Assembly (NCBI GenBank): GCA_037179515.1
Contig: JAXCGZ010015156.1
Span: forward strand, 62,001-126,000
From: Halocaridina rubra
Lineage: Eukaryota; Arthropoda; Malacostraca; Decapoda; Atyidae
Length of the DNA: 64,000 nt
Direction: 5' to 3'
Numbering within the stretch: position 1 is the stretch's first letter; every line of letters starts with the position of its first letter. Shown here piece by piece: positions 1 through 14,620 of this stretch. A program made the position numbers and the translations under genes. Under the pieces are notes generated by a model. That model was given only the letters and a program-made list of their open reading frames with translations, had not been told where the DNA came from and ran no database searches.

Positions 1-1336
1 CATACCTCTGTGGCTGTAAGGTTAATATTCTCTAATACCGGCCCATTAGCTTCTATCTCTGCAATCTGAGGGGGTGGGGTATTTTCTACGGTAAATACTG
101 ACTGAAACTCCTTGTTCAATTCTTTGCAGATCTCTTCATCCGTTTCAGTGATGCTTCCATCCTCTCTCTTAAGCCTTAAAACCTGTTCTTTAACCTTCAG
201 TTTTCCTCTGATAAAGCTGTGGAAAAGCTTGGGAAGTTTTTTTAGCCTTCCTGGTGATGTCCCTCTCATAGTCTCTCTTTGCCTCTCTTCTTTTACTTAG
301 ATAGTCATTTCTTTCTCTTTTGTAGGTTTGCCAGGCATTTATGTTATTTCTCCTCCTATACCTTTTCCAGCATTTGTCTCTCCACTCCTTAACTCTTTTA
401 CACTCATTATCGAACCATTTCTGTCTGGCATGAATTACACTTACTTTGGTGACAGGTATGCAGCAATCTACTATCTTTCCATATTTCTCACAAAATATGT
501 CATACATTTCTTGTACAGATTTGTTGTAAAATAAGGTTCTCCAGTCAATAACTGCTAAAAGCTCATTCATTTTTATGTAATCTCCTTTCAGATAGTTCCT
601 CCTCTTGTCCTCAGTGCCTCTATTCTTAGGCAGAATATCTTCAATGATATACTCCATCAACAACACACAGAGGTCACTCTTTCCAATAGGAGGTTCATAC
701 TCAATTTTTTCAATATCCAACACATTATCTGTGAACACTAGATCAGGTAGTGATGGCTCATCCCCACCCCTGGCCCTCGTTGGTTCCATTACATGTTGGT
801 GAAGGAAATTTCCTTGTACGCAATATAGGAATCTTGCCCCGAATGAGTCCTCATCACTGTGTGGGTCAAGATTTATCCAATCTATCTCTTTATGATTAAA
901 ATCTCCCATAATCAAAATCCTACATTTTCTCTCCCATGCCATGTTAACAACTGAGTTTATGTCTTCAATAGTACCTATATGACTTTCCTCATAAACTTCT
1001 AGCCTATTCTGGTTCCTTGGTGGGTTATATACAACAGTTATTATAATGCTCTCTGACCCAATATTTATGCGAGCAACAAGAAATTCCTTGAACTCACTTT
1101 CTATAGCCAAGTTTATTTCTTCAACTTGAATCCTTTCACTTATTAGCAGTGCTATCCCTCTACCAGTCCTCTCAGATCTTTCAACCCTTAATATTCTGAA
1201 GCCCTTAGGAAAAACTGTGACACTGTTTATGTCCTCACTCAACTTAGTGTCTGTAATTGCTACTATATCTGCCTTACTGTTGTGAATCCTATCTTTTAAT
1301 TCTACTGCCTTACCAGCTAATCCATCAGCATTTGTG
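1..1336 (-). pseudogene. Family A (CR1/L2-like) non-LTR retrotransposon copy A0, ORF2 fragment cut by window edge
   Basis: ORF2 of a non-LTR retrotransposon on the minus strand, running out of the left edge of the window. From 1330 down to about 190 it encodes an apurinic-type endonuclease (motifs SEDINSVTVF, VYNPPRNQNR, MGDFNHKEIDW) and the linker to the reverse transcriptase. The catalytic GKSDH is changed to GKSDL here. The frame shifts near 230-240, where a run of T replaces the usual TTTTCTTT, and the reverse transcriptase start continues in another frame to base 1. The 5' end is truncated at codon Leu-Tyr-Thr of the normal ORF2 start, on the bases TTTGTG, directly against the 3' tail of the next copy. 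Clade assignment to CR1/L2-like is by the C-terminal motifs of the sister copies; a Rex or Jockey relative is possible. Confidence 0.85.
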
Positions 1337-2453
1337 TGATTGCCTAATTGTGATTACCTAATTGTGTTTACGGGAAAGAGCCCAAAGCTCGTATCTTCCC
1401 GTCTCCTCATCGGTTCCATTTTATACTTAGTGATACTTATCATACCTGTCCTTAAAACTATGGATTGAGATAGCATTAACTACCTCCTCGCTTAGCCAAT
1501 TCCAATTATCAACTGCTCTTACACTGAGAAAGTATTTCCTTACATCCTGCAAAGAAGTTTTCTTACGAAGCTTCAAACTATGACCTCTAGTTCTAGAGCC
1601 AGCCATATCATAATATAAATCCCTATCCACTCTATCATAATCATGAAGGAATTTAAAGACTGTCACCATATCCCCCCTCACTCTTCTAGCTTTGAGTGAT
1701 GGTAAGTCTAATTCCCTCAGCCTCTCATCATAACTGAGATTGCGTATTTCTGGCACCAGTTTCGTGGCATGTCTTTGAACTTTTTCAAGCTTAGCTATGT
1801 GCTTTTTCAAGTGCGGATTCCAAAAGGGGGCAGCATATTCGAGTTTTGGCCTCACATAGGTTACATAAATATTTCTGAACATTTCCTTGTCCATGTGCCT
1901 GAAGGCTACCCTTACATTTGATAAGAATGCATATGCTGCCCTTACTATGCCATTTATATGTATTTCTGGAGACAAATTTGCCAGTATGTTTACTCCTAGA
2001 TCTCTCTCATTTTCTGTCTCTTGAAGTTGTACTCCAGCCACCGAGTAGTCAAGCTTGGGCCTTCTTGCACTTGTACCCATTCTCATTACCTTACATTTTG
2101 AAGCATTGAATTTCATTAGCCACTTTTCTGACCACTCATGCAGATTATTTAGATCCTCCTGAACTTCTCTACCATTGTTCTCGTTTTTTACTTTCTTCAC
2201 AATCTTTGCATTATCTGCAAACATATTCATGAATGAATTTACAGACCCTGGTAGGTCATTTACATATACAAGGAACAAAAGTGGCCCTAAAACTGAACCC
2301 TGTGGAACTCCACTACTAACTCTTCTCCATTCAGACACTGAGTGTCTTACTCTAACCCTCTGTTCCCTTCCTTCTAAGTAAGTTTTTATCCATTCCAAAA
2401 CATTTCCACCTATTCTAGCCATTGATTGCAGCTTCCTAATAAGTCTCCCATGT
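1337..2453 (-). pseudogene. Family A 3' fragment, tandem unit U1 (reverse transcriptase C-terminal half)
   Basis: A 5'-truncated copy encoding the last 331 residues of ORF2 (1427-2422), from [11 protein letters not shown] to the normal stop. It keeps [15 protein letters not shown], but the catalytic FADD is FADN, so it could not be active. The 3' tail at 1337-1365 carries the family repeat, on the minus strand AATTAGGTAATCAC. The 5' break lies in CTCCCATGT, exactly as in U2, U3 and U4, so the units are probably products of one insertion followed by local duplication. Confidence 0.85.
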
Positions 2454-2501
2454 ATGTGTGTGTGTGATTACCTACTTTGTGATTACCTACTTTGTGTGTG
2501 C

Positions 2502-2506
<5 letters not shown>

Positions 2507-2585
<79 letters not shown>

Positions 2586-2597
2586 TATATATATATA
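2507..2597. repeat. (TA)n microsatellite with one TAAT interruption
   Basis: About 45 TA units between U1 and U2. Family A tail motifs lie on both sides: GATTACCTACTTTG twice at 2465-2495 on the left and ACCTAATTG twice at 2601-2623 on the right. Confidence 0.97.
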
Positions 2598-3711
2598 CTT
2601 ACCTAATTGTACTCACCTAATTGTGTTTACGGGAAAGAGCCCAAAGCTCGTATCTTCCCGTCTCCTCATCGGTTCCATTTTATACTTAGTGATACTTATC
2701 ATACCTGTCCTTAAAACTATGGATTGAGATAGCATTAACTACCTCCTCGCTTAGCCAATTCCAATTATCAACTGCTCTTACACTGAGAAAGTATTTCCTT
2801 ACATCCTGCAAAGAAGTTTTCTTACGAAGCTTCAAACTATGACCTCTAGTTCTAGAGCCAGCCATATCAAAATATCAATCCCTATCCACTCTATCATAAC
2901 CATGAAGGAATTTAAAGACTGTCACCATATCCCCCCTCACTCTTCTAGCTTCGAGTAATGGTAAGTCTAATTCCCTCAGCCTCTCATCATAACTGAGATT
3001 GCGTATTTCTGGCACCAGTTTCGTGGCATGTCTTTGAACTTTTTCAAGCTTAGCTATGTGCTTTTTCAAGTGCGGATTCCAAAAGGGGGCTGCATATTCG
3101 AGTTTTGGCCTCACATAGGTTACATAAATATTTCTGAACATTTCCTTGTCCATGTGCCTGAAGGCTACCCTTACATTTGATAAGAATGCATATGCTGCCC
3201 TTACTATGCCATTTATATGTATTTCTGGAGACAAATTTGCCAGTATGTTTACTCCTAGATCTCTCTCATTTTCTGTCTCTTGAAGTTGTACTCCAGCCAC
3301 CGAGTAGTCAAGCTTGGGCCTTCTTGCACTTGTACCCATTCTCATTACCTTACATTTTGAAGCATTGAATTTCATTAGCCACTTTTCTGACCACTCATGC
3401 AGATTATTTAGATCCTCCTGAACTTCTCTACCATTGTTCTCGTTTTTTACTTTCTTCACAATCTTTGCATCATCTGAAAACATATTCATGAATGAATTTA
3501 CAGACCCTGGTAGGTCATTTACATATACAAGGAACAAAAGTGGCCCTAAAACTGAACCCTGTGGAACTCCACTACTAACTCTTCTCCATTCAGACACTGA
3601 GTGTCTTACTCTAACCCTCTGTTCCCTTCCTTCTAAGTAAGTTTTTATCCATTCCAAAACATTTCCACCTATTCTAGCCATTGATTGCAGCTTCCTAATA
3701 AGTCTCCCATG
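2598..3711 (-). pseudogene. Family A 3' fragment, tandem unit U2
   Basis: Same fragment as U1, with 268 uninterrupted residues (2875-3681). An in-frame TGA at 2875-2877 replaces the arginine codon of the RDRYFDMAG motif, and the remaining C-terminal codons lie below it. The catalytic box is FSDD instead of FADD. U3 carries the same TGA and the same FSDD, which shows that U2 and U3 are copies of each other. Confidence 0.85.
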
Positions 3712-3761
3712 TGTGTGTGTGATTACCTACTTTGTGATTACCTACTTTGTATGTGCGTGTG

Positions 3762-4983
<1,222 letters not shown>

Positions 4984-5040
4984 TGTGTGTGTGTGTGTGA
5001 TTACCTACTTTGTGATTACCTACTTTGTATGTGCGTGTGT

Positions 5041-5041
5041 A

Positions 5042-5129
<88 letters not shown>
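5041..5129. repeat. (TA)n microsatellite between U3 and U4
   Basis: About 44 TA units with one TG interruption near the start, flanked by the same tail motifs as the other units. Confidence 0.97.
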
Positions 5130-5130
<1 letters not shown>

Positions 5131-6243
5131 TTACCTAATTGTACTAACCTAATTGTGTTTACGGGAAAGAGCCCAAAGCTCGTATCTTCCCGTCTCCTCA
5201 TCGGTTCCATTTTATACTTAGTCATACTTATCATACCTGTCCTTACAACTATGGACTGAGATACCATTAACTACCTCCTCGCTTAGCCAGTTCCAATTAT
5301 CAACTACTCTTACACTGAAAAAGTATTTCCTTACATCCTGCAAAGAAGTTTTCTTTAGAAGCTTCAAACTATGACCTCTAGTTCTAGAGCCAGCCATATC
5401 AAAATATCGATCCCTATCCACTCTATCATAACCATGAAGGAATTTAAAGACTGTCACCATATCCCCCCTCACTCTTCTAGCTTCGAGTGATGGTAAGTCT
5501 AATTCCCTCAGCCTCTCATCATAACTGAGATTGCGTATTTCTGGCACTAGCTTCGTGGCATGTCTTTGAACTTTTTCAAGCTAAGCTATGTGCTTTTTCA
5601 AGTGCGGATTCCAAAAGGGGGCTGCATATTCGAGTTTTGGCCCCACATAGGATACATAAATATTTCTGAACATTTCCTTGTCCATGTGCCTGAAGGCTAC
5701 TCTTACATTTGATAAGAATGCATATGCTGCCCTTACTATGCCATTTATATGTATTTCTGGAGACAAGTCTGCCTGTATGTTTACTCCTAGATCTCTCTCA
5801 TTTTCTGTCTCTTGAAGTTGTACTCCAGCCACCGAGTAGTCAAGCTTGGGCCTTCTTGCACTTGTACCCATTCTCATTACCTTACATTTTAAAGTATTGA
5901 ATTTCATTAGCCACTTTTCTGACCACTCATGCAGATTATTTAGATCCTCCGGAAGTTCTCTACCATTGTTCTCGTTTTTTACTTTCTTCACAATCTTTGC
6001 ATCATCTGCAAACATATTCATGAATGAATTTACAGACTCTGGTAGGTCATTTACATATACAAGAAACAAAAGTGGCCCTAAAACTGAACCCTGTGGAACT
6101 CCACTACTAACTCTTCTCCATTCAGACACTGAGTGTCTTACTCTAACCCTTTGTTCCCTTCCTTCTAAGTAAGTTTTTATCCATTCCAAAACATTTCCAC
6201 CTATTCTAGCCATTGATTGCAGCTTCCTAATATGTCTCCCATG
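5130..6243 (-). pseudogene. Family A 3' fragment, tandem unit U4
   Basis: Fourth unit. It keeps the FADD box, and at its equivalent of the U2/U3 stop it still has the arginine codon, so it is not a direct copy of U2 or U3. A stop (TAG) replaces a lysine codon at 5581-5583, in the KKHIAKLEKV segment, which splits the reading frame into 5581-6213 and 5218-5547. The 5' breakpoint is the same as in U1-U3. Confidence 0.83.
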
Positions 6244-6294
6244 TGTGTGTGTGTGTGTGATTACCTACTTTGTGATTACCTACTTTGTGTGTGC

Positions 6295-6840
<546 letters not shown>

Positions 6841-6946
6841 TATATGTGTATATGTATGTGATTACCTAATTGATTACCTAATTGTGTTTACGGGATAGAG
6901 CCCAAAGCTCGTATCTTCCCGTCTCCTCATCGGTTCCATTTTAGAC

Positions 6947-9768
6947 TTAGTGATACTTATCATACCTGTCCTTAAAACTATGGATTGAGATAGCATTAAC
7001 TACCTCCTCGCTTAGCCAATTCCAATTATCAACTACTCTTACACTGAAAAAGTATTTCCTTACATCCTGCAAAGAAGTTTTCTTACGAAGCTTCAAACTA
7101 TGACCTCTAGTTCTAGAGCCAGCCATATCGAAATATCGATCCCTATCCACTCTATCATAACCCTGAAGGAATTTAAAGACTATCACCACATCCCCCCTCA
7201 CTCTTCTAGCTTCGAGTGATGGTAAGTCTAATTCCCTCAGCCTCTCATCATAACTGAGATTGCGTATTTCTGGCACCAGTTTCGTGGCATGTCTTTGAAC
7301 TTTTTCAAGCTTAGCTATGTGCTTTTTCAAGTGCGGATTCCAAAAGGGGGCTGCATATTCGATTTTGGGCCTCACATAGGTTACATAAATATTTCTGAAC
7401 ATTTCCTTGTCCATGTGCCTGAAGGCTACCCTTACATTTGATAAGAATGCATATGCTGCCCTTACTATGCCATTTATATGTATTTCTGGAGACAAATCTG
7501 CCAGTATGTTTACTCCTAGATCTCTCTCATTTTCTGTCTCTTGAAGTTGTACTCCAGCCACCGAGTAGTCAAGCTTGGGCCTTCTTGCACTTGTACCCAT
7601 TCTCATTACCTTACATTTTGAGGTATTGAATTTCATTAGCCACTTTTCTGACCACTCATGCAGATTATTTAGATCCTCCTGAAGTTCTCTACCATTGTTC
7701 TCGTTTTTTACTTTCTTCACAATCTTTGCATCATCTGCAAACATATTCATGAATGAATTTACAGACTCTGGTAGGTCATTTACATATACAAGGAACAAAA
7801 GTGGCCCTAAAACTGAACCCTGTGGAACTCCACTACTAACTCTTCTCCATTCAGACACTGAGTGTCTTACTCTAACCCTCTGTTCCCTTCCTTCTAAGTA
7901 AGTTTTTATCCATTCCAAAACATATCCACCTATTCTAGCCATTGATTGCAGCTTCCTAATAAGTCTCCCATGTGGAACAGTGTCAAACGCTTTCTGGAAG
8001 TCTAGGAATATGCAATCTGCCCAGCCCTCTCTTTCCTGTAAGATTTGGCTTACCTCATCATAAAATTCTAATAAGTTTGTTACTGTTGATCTACCTTCTC
8101 TGAAGCCATGTTGCATCACTGACAAAAAGTTGAAGGATTCCAAGTGAACAGAGATATGTTTCCTTAGTAGTTTCTCCATAACTTTGCAAACTATGCTGGT
8201 CAAGGAAACTGGTCTATAGTTCAGAGCCGTATCCCTCCTTCCCTTTTTGAGGATAGGTATCACATTTGCTTGTTTCCAGCATCTTGGAATCTCCCCCGAC
8301 TCCAGTGACTCCTTAAATATGATACTTAGTGCCACTGATATTGTGTTTGTGCATTTTTTAAGCACATGAGGGGATATGTCATCAGGACCTGTAGCTTTAT
8401 GAACATCTAATTCCATCAGCGCTTTGCATACCTCTGTGGCTGTAAGGTTGATGTTCTTTAATACCGGCCCTTGAGCTTCTATCACTGCAATCTGAGGGGG
8501 TGGGGTATTTTCTACTGTAAATACTGACTGAAACTCCTTGTTCAATTCTTTGCAGATCTCTTCATCCGTCTCAGTGATGCTTCCATCCGCTCTCTTTAGC
8601 CTTAAAACCTGTTCTTTTACCTTCAGTTTTCCTCTGATAAAGCTGTGGAAAAGCTTGGGATTTTCTTTAGCCTTCCTGGTGATGTCCCTCTCATAGTCTC
8701 TCTCTGCCTCTCTCCTTTTACTTAGGTAGTCATTTCTTGCTCTTTTGTAGGTTTGCCAGGCATTTATGTTTTTTCTCCTCCTATACCTTTTCCAGCATTT
8801 GTCTCTCCACTCCTTAGCTCTTTTACACCCATTATCGAACCATTTCTCTCTGGCATGAATTACACCTACTTTGGTGACAGGTATGCAGCAATCTACTATC
8901 TTCCCATATTTCTCACAAAAGATGTCATACATTTCTTGTACAGATTTGTTGTAAAATAAGGTTCTCCAGTCAATAACAGCAAAAAGCTCATTCATTTTGA
9001 TGTAATCTCCTTTCCGATAGTTCCTCCTCATGTCCTCAGTGCCTCTACTCTCAGGAAGAATATCTTCAATGATATACTCCATCAACAACACACAGTGGTC
9101 ACTCTTTCCAATTGGTGGTTCATACTCAATTTTTTCAATATCCAACACATTATCTGTGAATACTAGATCAAGTAGTGATGGCTCATCCCCACCCCTGGCC
9201 CTTGTTGGTTCCATTACATGTTGGTGTAGGAAATTCCCTTGTACGCAATCTAGGAATCTTGCCCCGAATGAGTCCTCACCACTGTGTGGGTCAAGATTTA
9301 TCCAATCTATCTCTTTATGATTAAAGTCTCCCATAATCAAAATCCTACATTTTTTTCCCGTGCCATGTTAACAACTGAGTTTATGACTTCAATAGTACCT
9401 ATATGACTTTCCTCATAAACTTCAAGCCTATTTTGGTTCCTTGGTGGGTTGTATACAACAGTTATTATAATGCTCTCTGACCCAGTATTTATGCGAGCAA
9501 CAAGAAATTCCTTGAACTCACTTTCTATAGCCAAGTTTATTTCTTCGACTTGAATCCTCTCACTTATGAGCAGTGCTATCCCTCCACCAGTCCTCTCAGA
9601 TCTTTCAACCCTTAGTATTCTGAAACCCTTAGGAAAAACTGTGACACTGTTTATGTCCTCACTCAACTTAGTCTCTGTAATTGCTACTATATCTGCCTTA
9701 CTGTTGTGAATCCTATCTTTTAATTCTACTGCCTTACCAGCTAATCCATCAGCATTTGTGTATAACAA
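6947..9768 (-). pseudogene. ORF2 of A2: endonuclease-reverse transcriptase with one frameshift
   Basis: Encodes about 940 residues in two frames (9768-9337 and 9340-6947). The APE-type endonuclease nicks target DNA: NADGLAGKAVEL, TETKLS, VYNPPRNQNR, MGDFNHKEIDW and GKSDHCVLLM are all present. The reverse transcriptase has [63 protein letters not shown] and the catalytic MFADDAKIV. The C-terminus (VRVVDNWNWLSEEVVN ... [10 protein letters not shown]) is the CR1/L2/Rex-type tail. The only break I see is in a T run at 9350-9356: seven T here, eight in copies A8, A13 and A14. The 797-residue open part is intact, so this copy is recent or possibly mis-called in the homopolymer. Confidence 0.88.
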
Positions 9769-9880
9769 TCTTAATGAGGCCCCATCCCCTGATCTTCTGT
9801 CATTATCTTCTTTATCTCCCCTTTGTCTGGAAGAATTCTGTAACGAAAATTTTTCTTCTCTTCTTCATTTCTCTCATCAT

Positions 9881-10849
9881 TTAACCTTCTTGCCTCTTGC
9901 AACAAGATTTGATCTTTCCCATCTCTTCCTGTGTTCTGTATCGTCTAATGAACACTTCTTTGCCTTCTTGAAGGTCTTTTAGACTTTTTTTTCTCAACAA
10001 TATTTCCCTACATGTTTCCCCTCTCTCAAAGGTTACTTTTGTTGGTCTCGGCTTTCCTTCCCTCGAATATTTACCTAGTTGGTGTATGTTTACAATATCC
10101 TCAGGACCACAAACTACTCCAAGCTTTCTTATCAGGTCTACAACCTTACCTTTATTTTCTTCAAGTCTCCCCTGCCATGTTGGCTCCTGGGATTCACTTA
10201 TGCCTGAGATTACCACTGTCTTCTCCTTATCAAGTGCCTGTCTGATGAGTGGGTTTGCCCTTTCCATCACAACGTCTTTCATTTTTTCGATTACTGTCTC
10301 TTTATAGTCAACTGTTTGTATGTTTTCCAGTGCCACCACCTTTACAGCCTCTTTTACTGCCACATTCCCCTTTAGTGCATCAGCAAAGGACGTTTTTATG
10401 GCATCATTTTCCATATTCAGCTCCTGGAACTCTTTTCTGAACTGTTCAGTGTTTTCCTTAATCTGGACATTCCAAGCAGCAATCTCGTCTCTCTCAGAAG
10501 AGAGCAGTGAACTAACATCTAATTCCTGTAGGTTGTCATTCAGCTGTTTGTTTTTATCTTCTTGTTTAGAAATTCTAGATTCTAGTTGACTCTTTTCCCC
10601 TTCCAGCTTCCTTATTCTTTTTTCTAGTTCCTTTCTCTCCTGCCCTTGTGCTTTATTTGCTTCCTCCAAAGATCTTATTTGTTCTCTGTGTGTTTCATTC
10701 TCTTTCATTTCTCCATCCATATTCCGAATTTTATCATCAAGGCTTACAACCATTTCCTCTAACTTCTTGATTCTCTGTTTAAGTCCCCTGATGACTACCC
10801 CCTCTCCCGACCCATGGGTGGGAGAGGTTTGGGACAGAGATGGCCTCAT
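9881..10849 (-). CDS. ORF1 of A2: coiled-coil RNA-binding-type protein of a LINE
   Basis: A 322-residue open frame. Residues about 20-120 are a long charged coiled coil (IRGLKQRIKKLEEMV, LEKRIRKLEGEKSQLESR). Residues about 205-310 look like the RRM-like/C-terminal domain of LINE ORF1 proteins: TVVISGISES, VDLIRKLGVVCGPEDIV, IHQLGKYSREGKPRPTKV, FERGETCREILL and EVFIRRYRTQEEMGKI. In other LINEs such proteins trimerise and bind the element RNA to form the retrotransposition particle. The start is the first Met (MRPSLSQTSP); it lies just inside the element. The frame is intact. The function is inferred from family resemblance only. Confidence 0.82.
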   Translation of the reverse strand: MRPSLSQTSPTHGSGEGVVIRGLKQRIKKLEEMVVSLDDKIRNMDGEMKENETHREQIRSLEEANKAQGQERKELEKRIRKLEGEKSQLESRISKQEDKNKQLNDNLQELDVSSLLSSERDEIAAWNVQIKENTEQFRKEFQELNMENDAIKTSFADALKGNVAVKEAVKVVALENIQTVDYKETVIEKMKDVVMERANPLIRQALDKEKTVVISGISESQEPTWQGRLEENKGKVVDLIRKLGVVCGPEDIVNIHQLGKYSREGKPRPTKVTFERGETCREILLRKKSLKDLQEGKEVFIRRYRTQEEMGKIKSCCKRQEG

Positions 10850-10870
10850 TTTTATGTTCTCCCTCTTACA

Positions 10871-12285
<1,415 letters not shown>

Positions 12286-12341
12286 CGTTGTTTTATTTGA
12301 TGGGCTTTTCCCATTTTAGGCTGTATGTTAACAGTTCAGTG

Positions 12342-12467
<126 letters not shown>

Positions 12468-12510
12468 ATGTAATCGTATTGATTCTTCTTTTTCTCATTT
12501 CTTGAATCAG

Positions 12511-12654
12511 ATGTTAGAGAGGAAATTGGATGACTTGGAGAATCGTGCTTTGTACTTCTGTATTCGAGCCCGGGACGAAGTCGGCAATTCGGGTGATATA
12601 TCCAACATAGCCACGGCTTATTTCCCTTTAAGGGAGTATGCCAGGAATATCAAG
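12511..12654 (+). CDS. Internal exon of a CLCA-like membrane protein gene (calcium-activated chloride channel regulator family)
   Basis: An exon of 144 bases, 48 codons, phase 0 at both ends. The 3' splice site is a pyrimidine run (12483-12500) followed by TTGAATCAG at 12502-12510; the donor is CAAG/GTAGTT at 12651-12660. The peptide starts [16 protein letters not shown], continues [20 protein letters not shown] and ends at NIK. The order ALY-x-IRA-DEVGN-x-G-x-xSNIA matches my recollection of the fibronectin-like beta-sandwich that closes CLCA proteins, metalloprotease/VWA proteins that modulate calcium-activated chloride channels at the cell surface. The reading frame remains open across the donor, so the intron boundary rests on the splice signal. 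The next coding exon I recognise is at 61871. Upstream exons lie outside the window. Another fibronectin-type surface protein cannot be excluded. Confidence 0.72.
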
Positions 12655-13482
12655 GTAGTTACCACAGAAATTATTTCTACATTTATTTTATTTTAAATTA
12701 TGCCCAAACCATCACCATACCAGTACTGATCTACGAGAAGGTCTTGTATATTTTGTAACCTTGTTCTTGGCCTTCAGTTTGATCCGTTCATATAGTGTGT
12801 TGTTTTGTTTTGGTTTTTTTCGGTCAAGACCGTTCAAATTTTGTTCGTGTGCGATATATCAGATTTTAGGAGATTCTTCAGTACTTTTAAATGTATGTAG
12901 TTAAGACTGGGTACGTCAAATTTAATTACTTCCTTTTACATATTTTTAATTCGGCTTTTGCTGGGGCTAATTTTTCAAACTTATTACTATATCGTTTTAG
13001 TACAAAGTAAAAACATATACGTTCTGTTAGATCAGTATCTTCCGGAATCGAATATGTGATAGTGAGGACTGAGAACATAAACCTACGCTGCTATAGATTT
13101 ATGATTTTGCCCCTATAATATGACCTTTCACATTATTTAATACACCATAAGAAACAAATACGTCAGTACCTGTGATTACTTAACATCAGTTAGATATATG
13201 CACAGTTCTAGTTTCGGATATGAGTTGTCATCTCTTGCTTAGTCATATTGAAAAATTTGAACTTGCCGTCTAGAATTATATTCAAAAAGGCTTTACATCT
13301 ATGTGGTTAAAGAGACATAGATCACCCTCCATATTCCTTGTGTGTCGTAAAGGACGTTTTAAGAGATTAGAAGTTTGGAATACTTGTCATCCTGCCACAG
13401 TCACTCATTCGCGTTTCCTTATAGCTACACAAAAGCTGTTGAGCAGACAAGGCATCATAGTTGAATGAAAAATTAGCTCTAG

Positions 13483-13483
<1 letters not shown>
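12655..13483. other. Intronic DNA, nothing recognised
   Basis: AT-rich, single-copy-looking sequence with no open frame of note, no repeat motif and no family A similarity. Likely original intron sequence. Confidence 0.6.

Positions 13484-13574
<91 letters not shown>
13484..13574. repeat. (TA)n microsatellite abutting a family A 3' tail
   Basis: About 45 TA units. Its right end passes through TGCATGTGTGTGTG directly into the tail repeat of copy A3. Confidence 0.96.
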
Positions 13575-13577
<3 letters not shown>

Positions 13578-14620
13578 TGTGTGTGTGATTACCTAATTGT
13601 GATTACCTAATTGTGCTTACGGGAAAGAGCCCAAAGCTTGTATCTTCCTGTCTCCTGATCGGTTCCAATTTCTACTTAGTGATACTTATCATACCTGTCC
13701 TTAAAACTATGGATTGAGATACCATTAACTACCTCCTCGCTTAGCCAATTCCAATCATCCATAATTTTGCAAAATATGCTGGTCAAGGAAACTGGTCTAT
13801 AGTTTAGAGACGTATCCCTCGTTTCCTTTTTGAAGATAGGTATCACGTTTGCTTGTTTCCAGCATCTTGGAATATCCCCTGACTCCAGTGACTTTTTAAA
13901 TATGATACTTAGTGCCACTGATATTGAGTTTGTGCATTTTTTAAGTACTTGAGGGGATATATCATCAGGACCTGTAGCTTTATGGACATCTAACTCCATC
14001 AGCGCTCTGCTTACCTCTGTGGCTGTAAGCTTGATGTTCTCTAATACTGGCCCGTGTTCTTCTATCTCTGCAATTTGAGGGGGTGGGGTATTTTCTACTG
14101 TAAATACTGACTGAAACTCCTTGTTTAATTCTTTGCAGATCTCTTCATCCGTCTCAGTGATGCTTCCATCCGCTCTCTTAAGCCTTAAAACCTGTTCTTT
14201 CACCTTCAGTTTTTCTCTGATAAAGCTGTGGAAAAGCTTGGGATTTTCCTTAGCCTTCCTGATGATGTCACTTTCATAGTCTCTCTCAGCTTCTCGTCTT
14301 TTACTTAGGTAATCATTTCTTGCTCTTTTGTAGGTTTGCCAGGCATTTATGTTTTTCTCCTCCTATACCTTTTCCAACATTTGTCTCTCCACTCCTTAGC
14401 TCTTTTACACTCATTATTGAATCATTTCTCTCTGGCATGAATTACACCTACTTTGGTGACAGGTATGCAGCAATCTACTAGCCCCATATTTCTCACAAAA
14501 GATGTCGTACATTTCTTGTACAAATTTGTTGTAAAATAAGGTTCTCCAGTCAATAACTGCAAAAAGCTCATTCATTTTGATGTAATCTCCTTTCAGATAG
14601 TTCCCCCTCATGTTCTCAGT
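13575..14620 (-). pseudogene. Family A copy A3, ORF2 with large internal deletion
   Basis: The 3' tail (ATTACCTAATTGTG twice on the + strand) is followed by the last 30 residues of ORF2. The frame then jumps directly from DDWNWLSEEVV to IFCKIM of the reverse transcriptase start, removing roughly 1 kb with the catalytic FADD region. The fusion remains in frame (13676-14203). The linker and part of the endonuclease follow to 14620, with further shifts near 14360 and 14480. The 5' break is at CTCAGTG, the same point as in copy A4. Confidence 0.8.

Larger units (their letters stand above)
6841..10870 (-). mobile_element. Full-length family A non-LTR retrotransposon A2 (about 4.0 kb)
   Basis: The most complete family A copy. 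In transcription order (minus strand) it has an A-rich leader with GAAAGAGG near 10850-10900, ORF1 (10849-9881), a 112-base spacer, ORF2 (9768-6947) and a short 3' UTR with a GGGAAAGAGCCC... hairpin-like segment. The tail of AATTAGGTAATC repeats at 6850-6892 runs into TATGTATATG. No poly(A) is seen; short tandem tail repeats in place of poly(A) are typical of CR1/L2-type LINEs. No target-site duplication could be recognised by eye. The 5' limit is approximate. Confidence 0.85.

Noticed and set aside
7438..7629. Short plus-strand frames repeated in every family A copy ([18 protein letters not shown] type, and the one starting MPGIYVFSPPIPFPAFV)
   Set aside because: They lie antisense to conserved reverse transcriptase or endonuclease codons and recur only because the sense strand is conserved.
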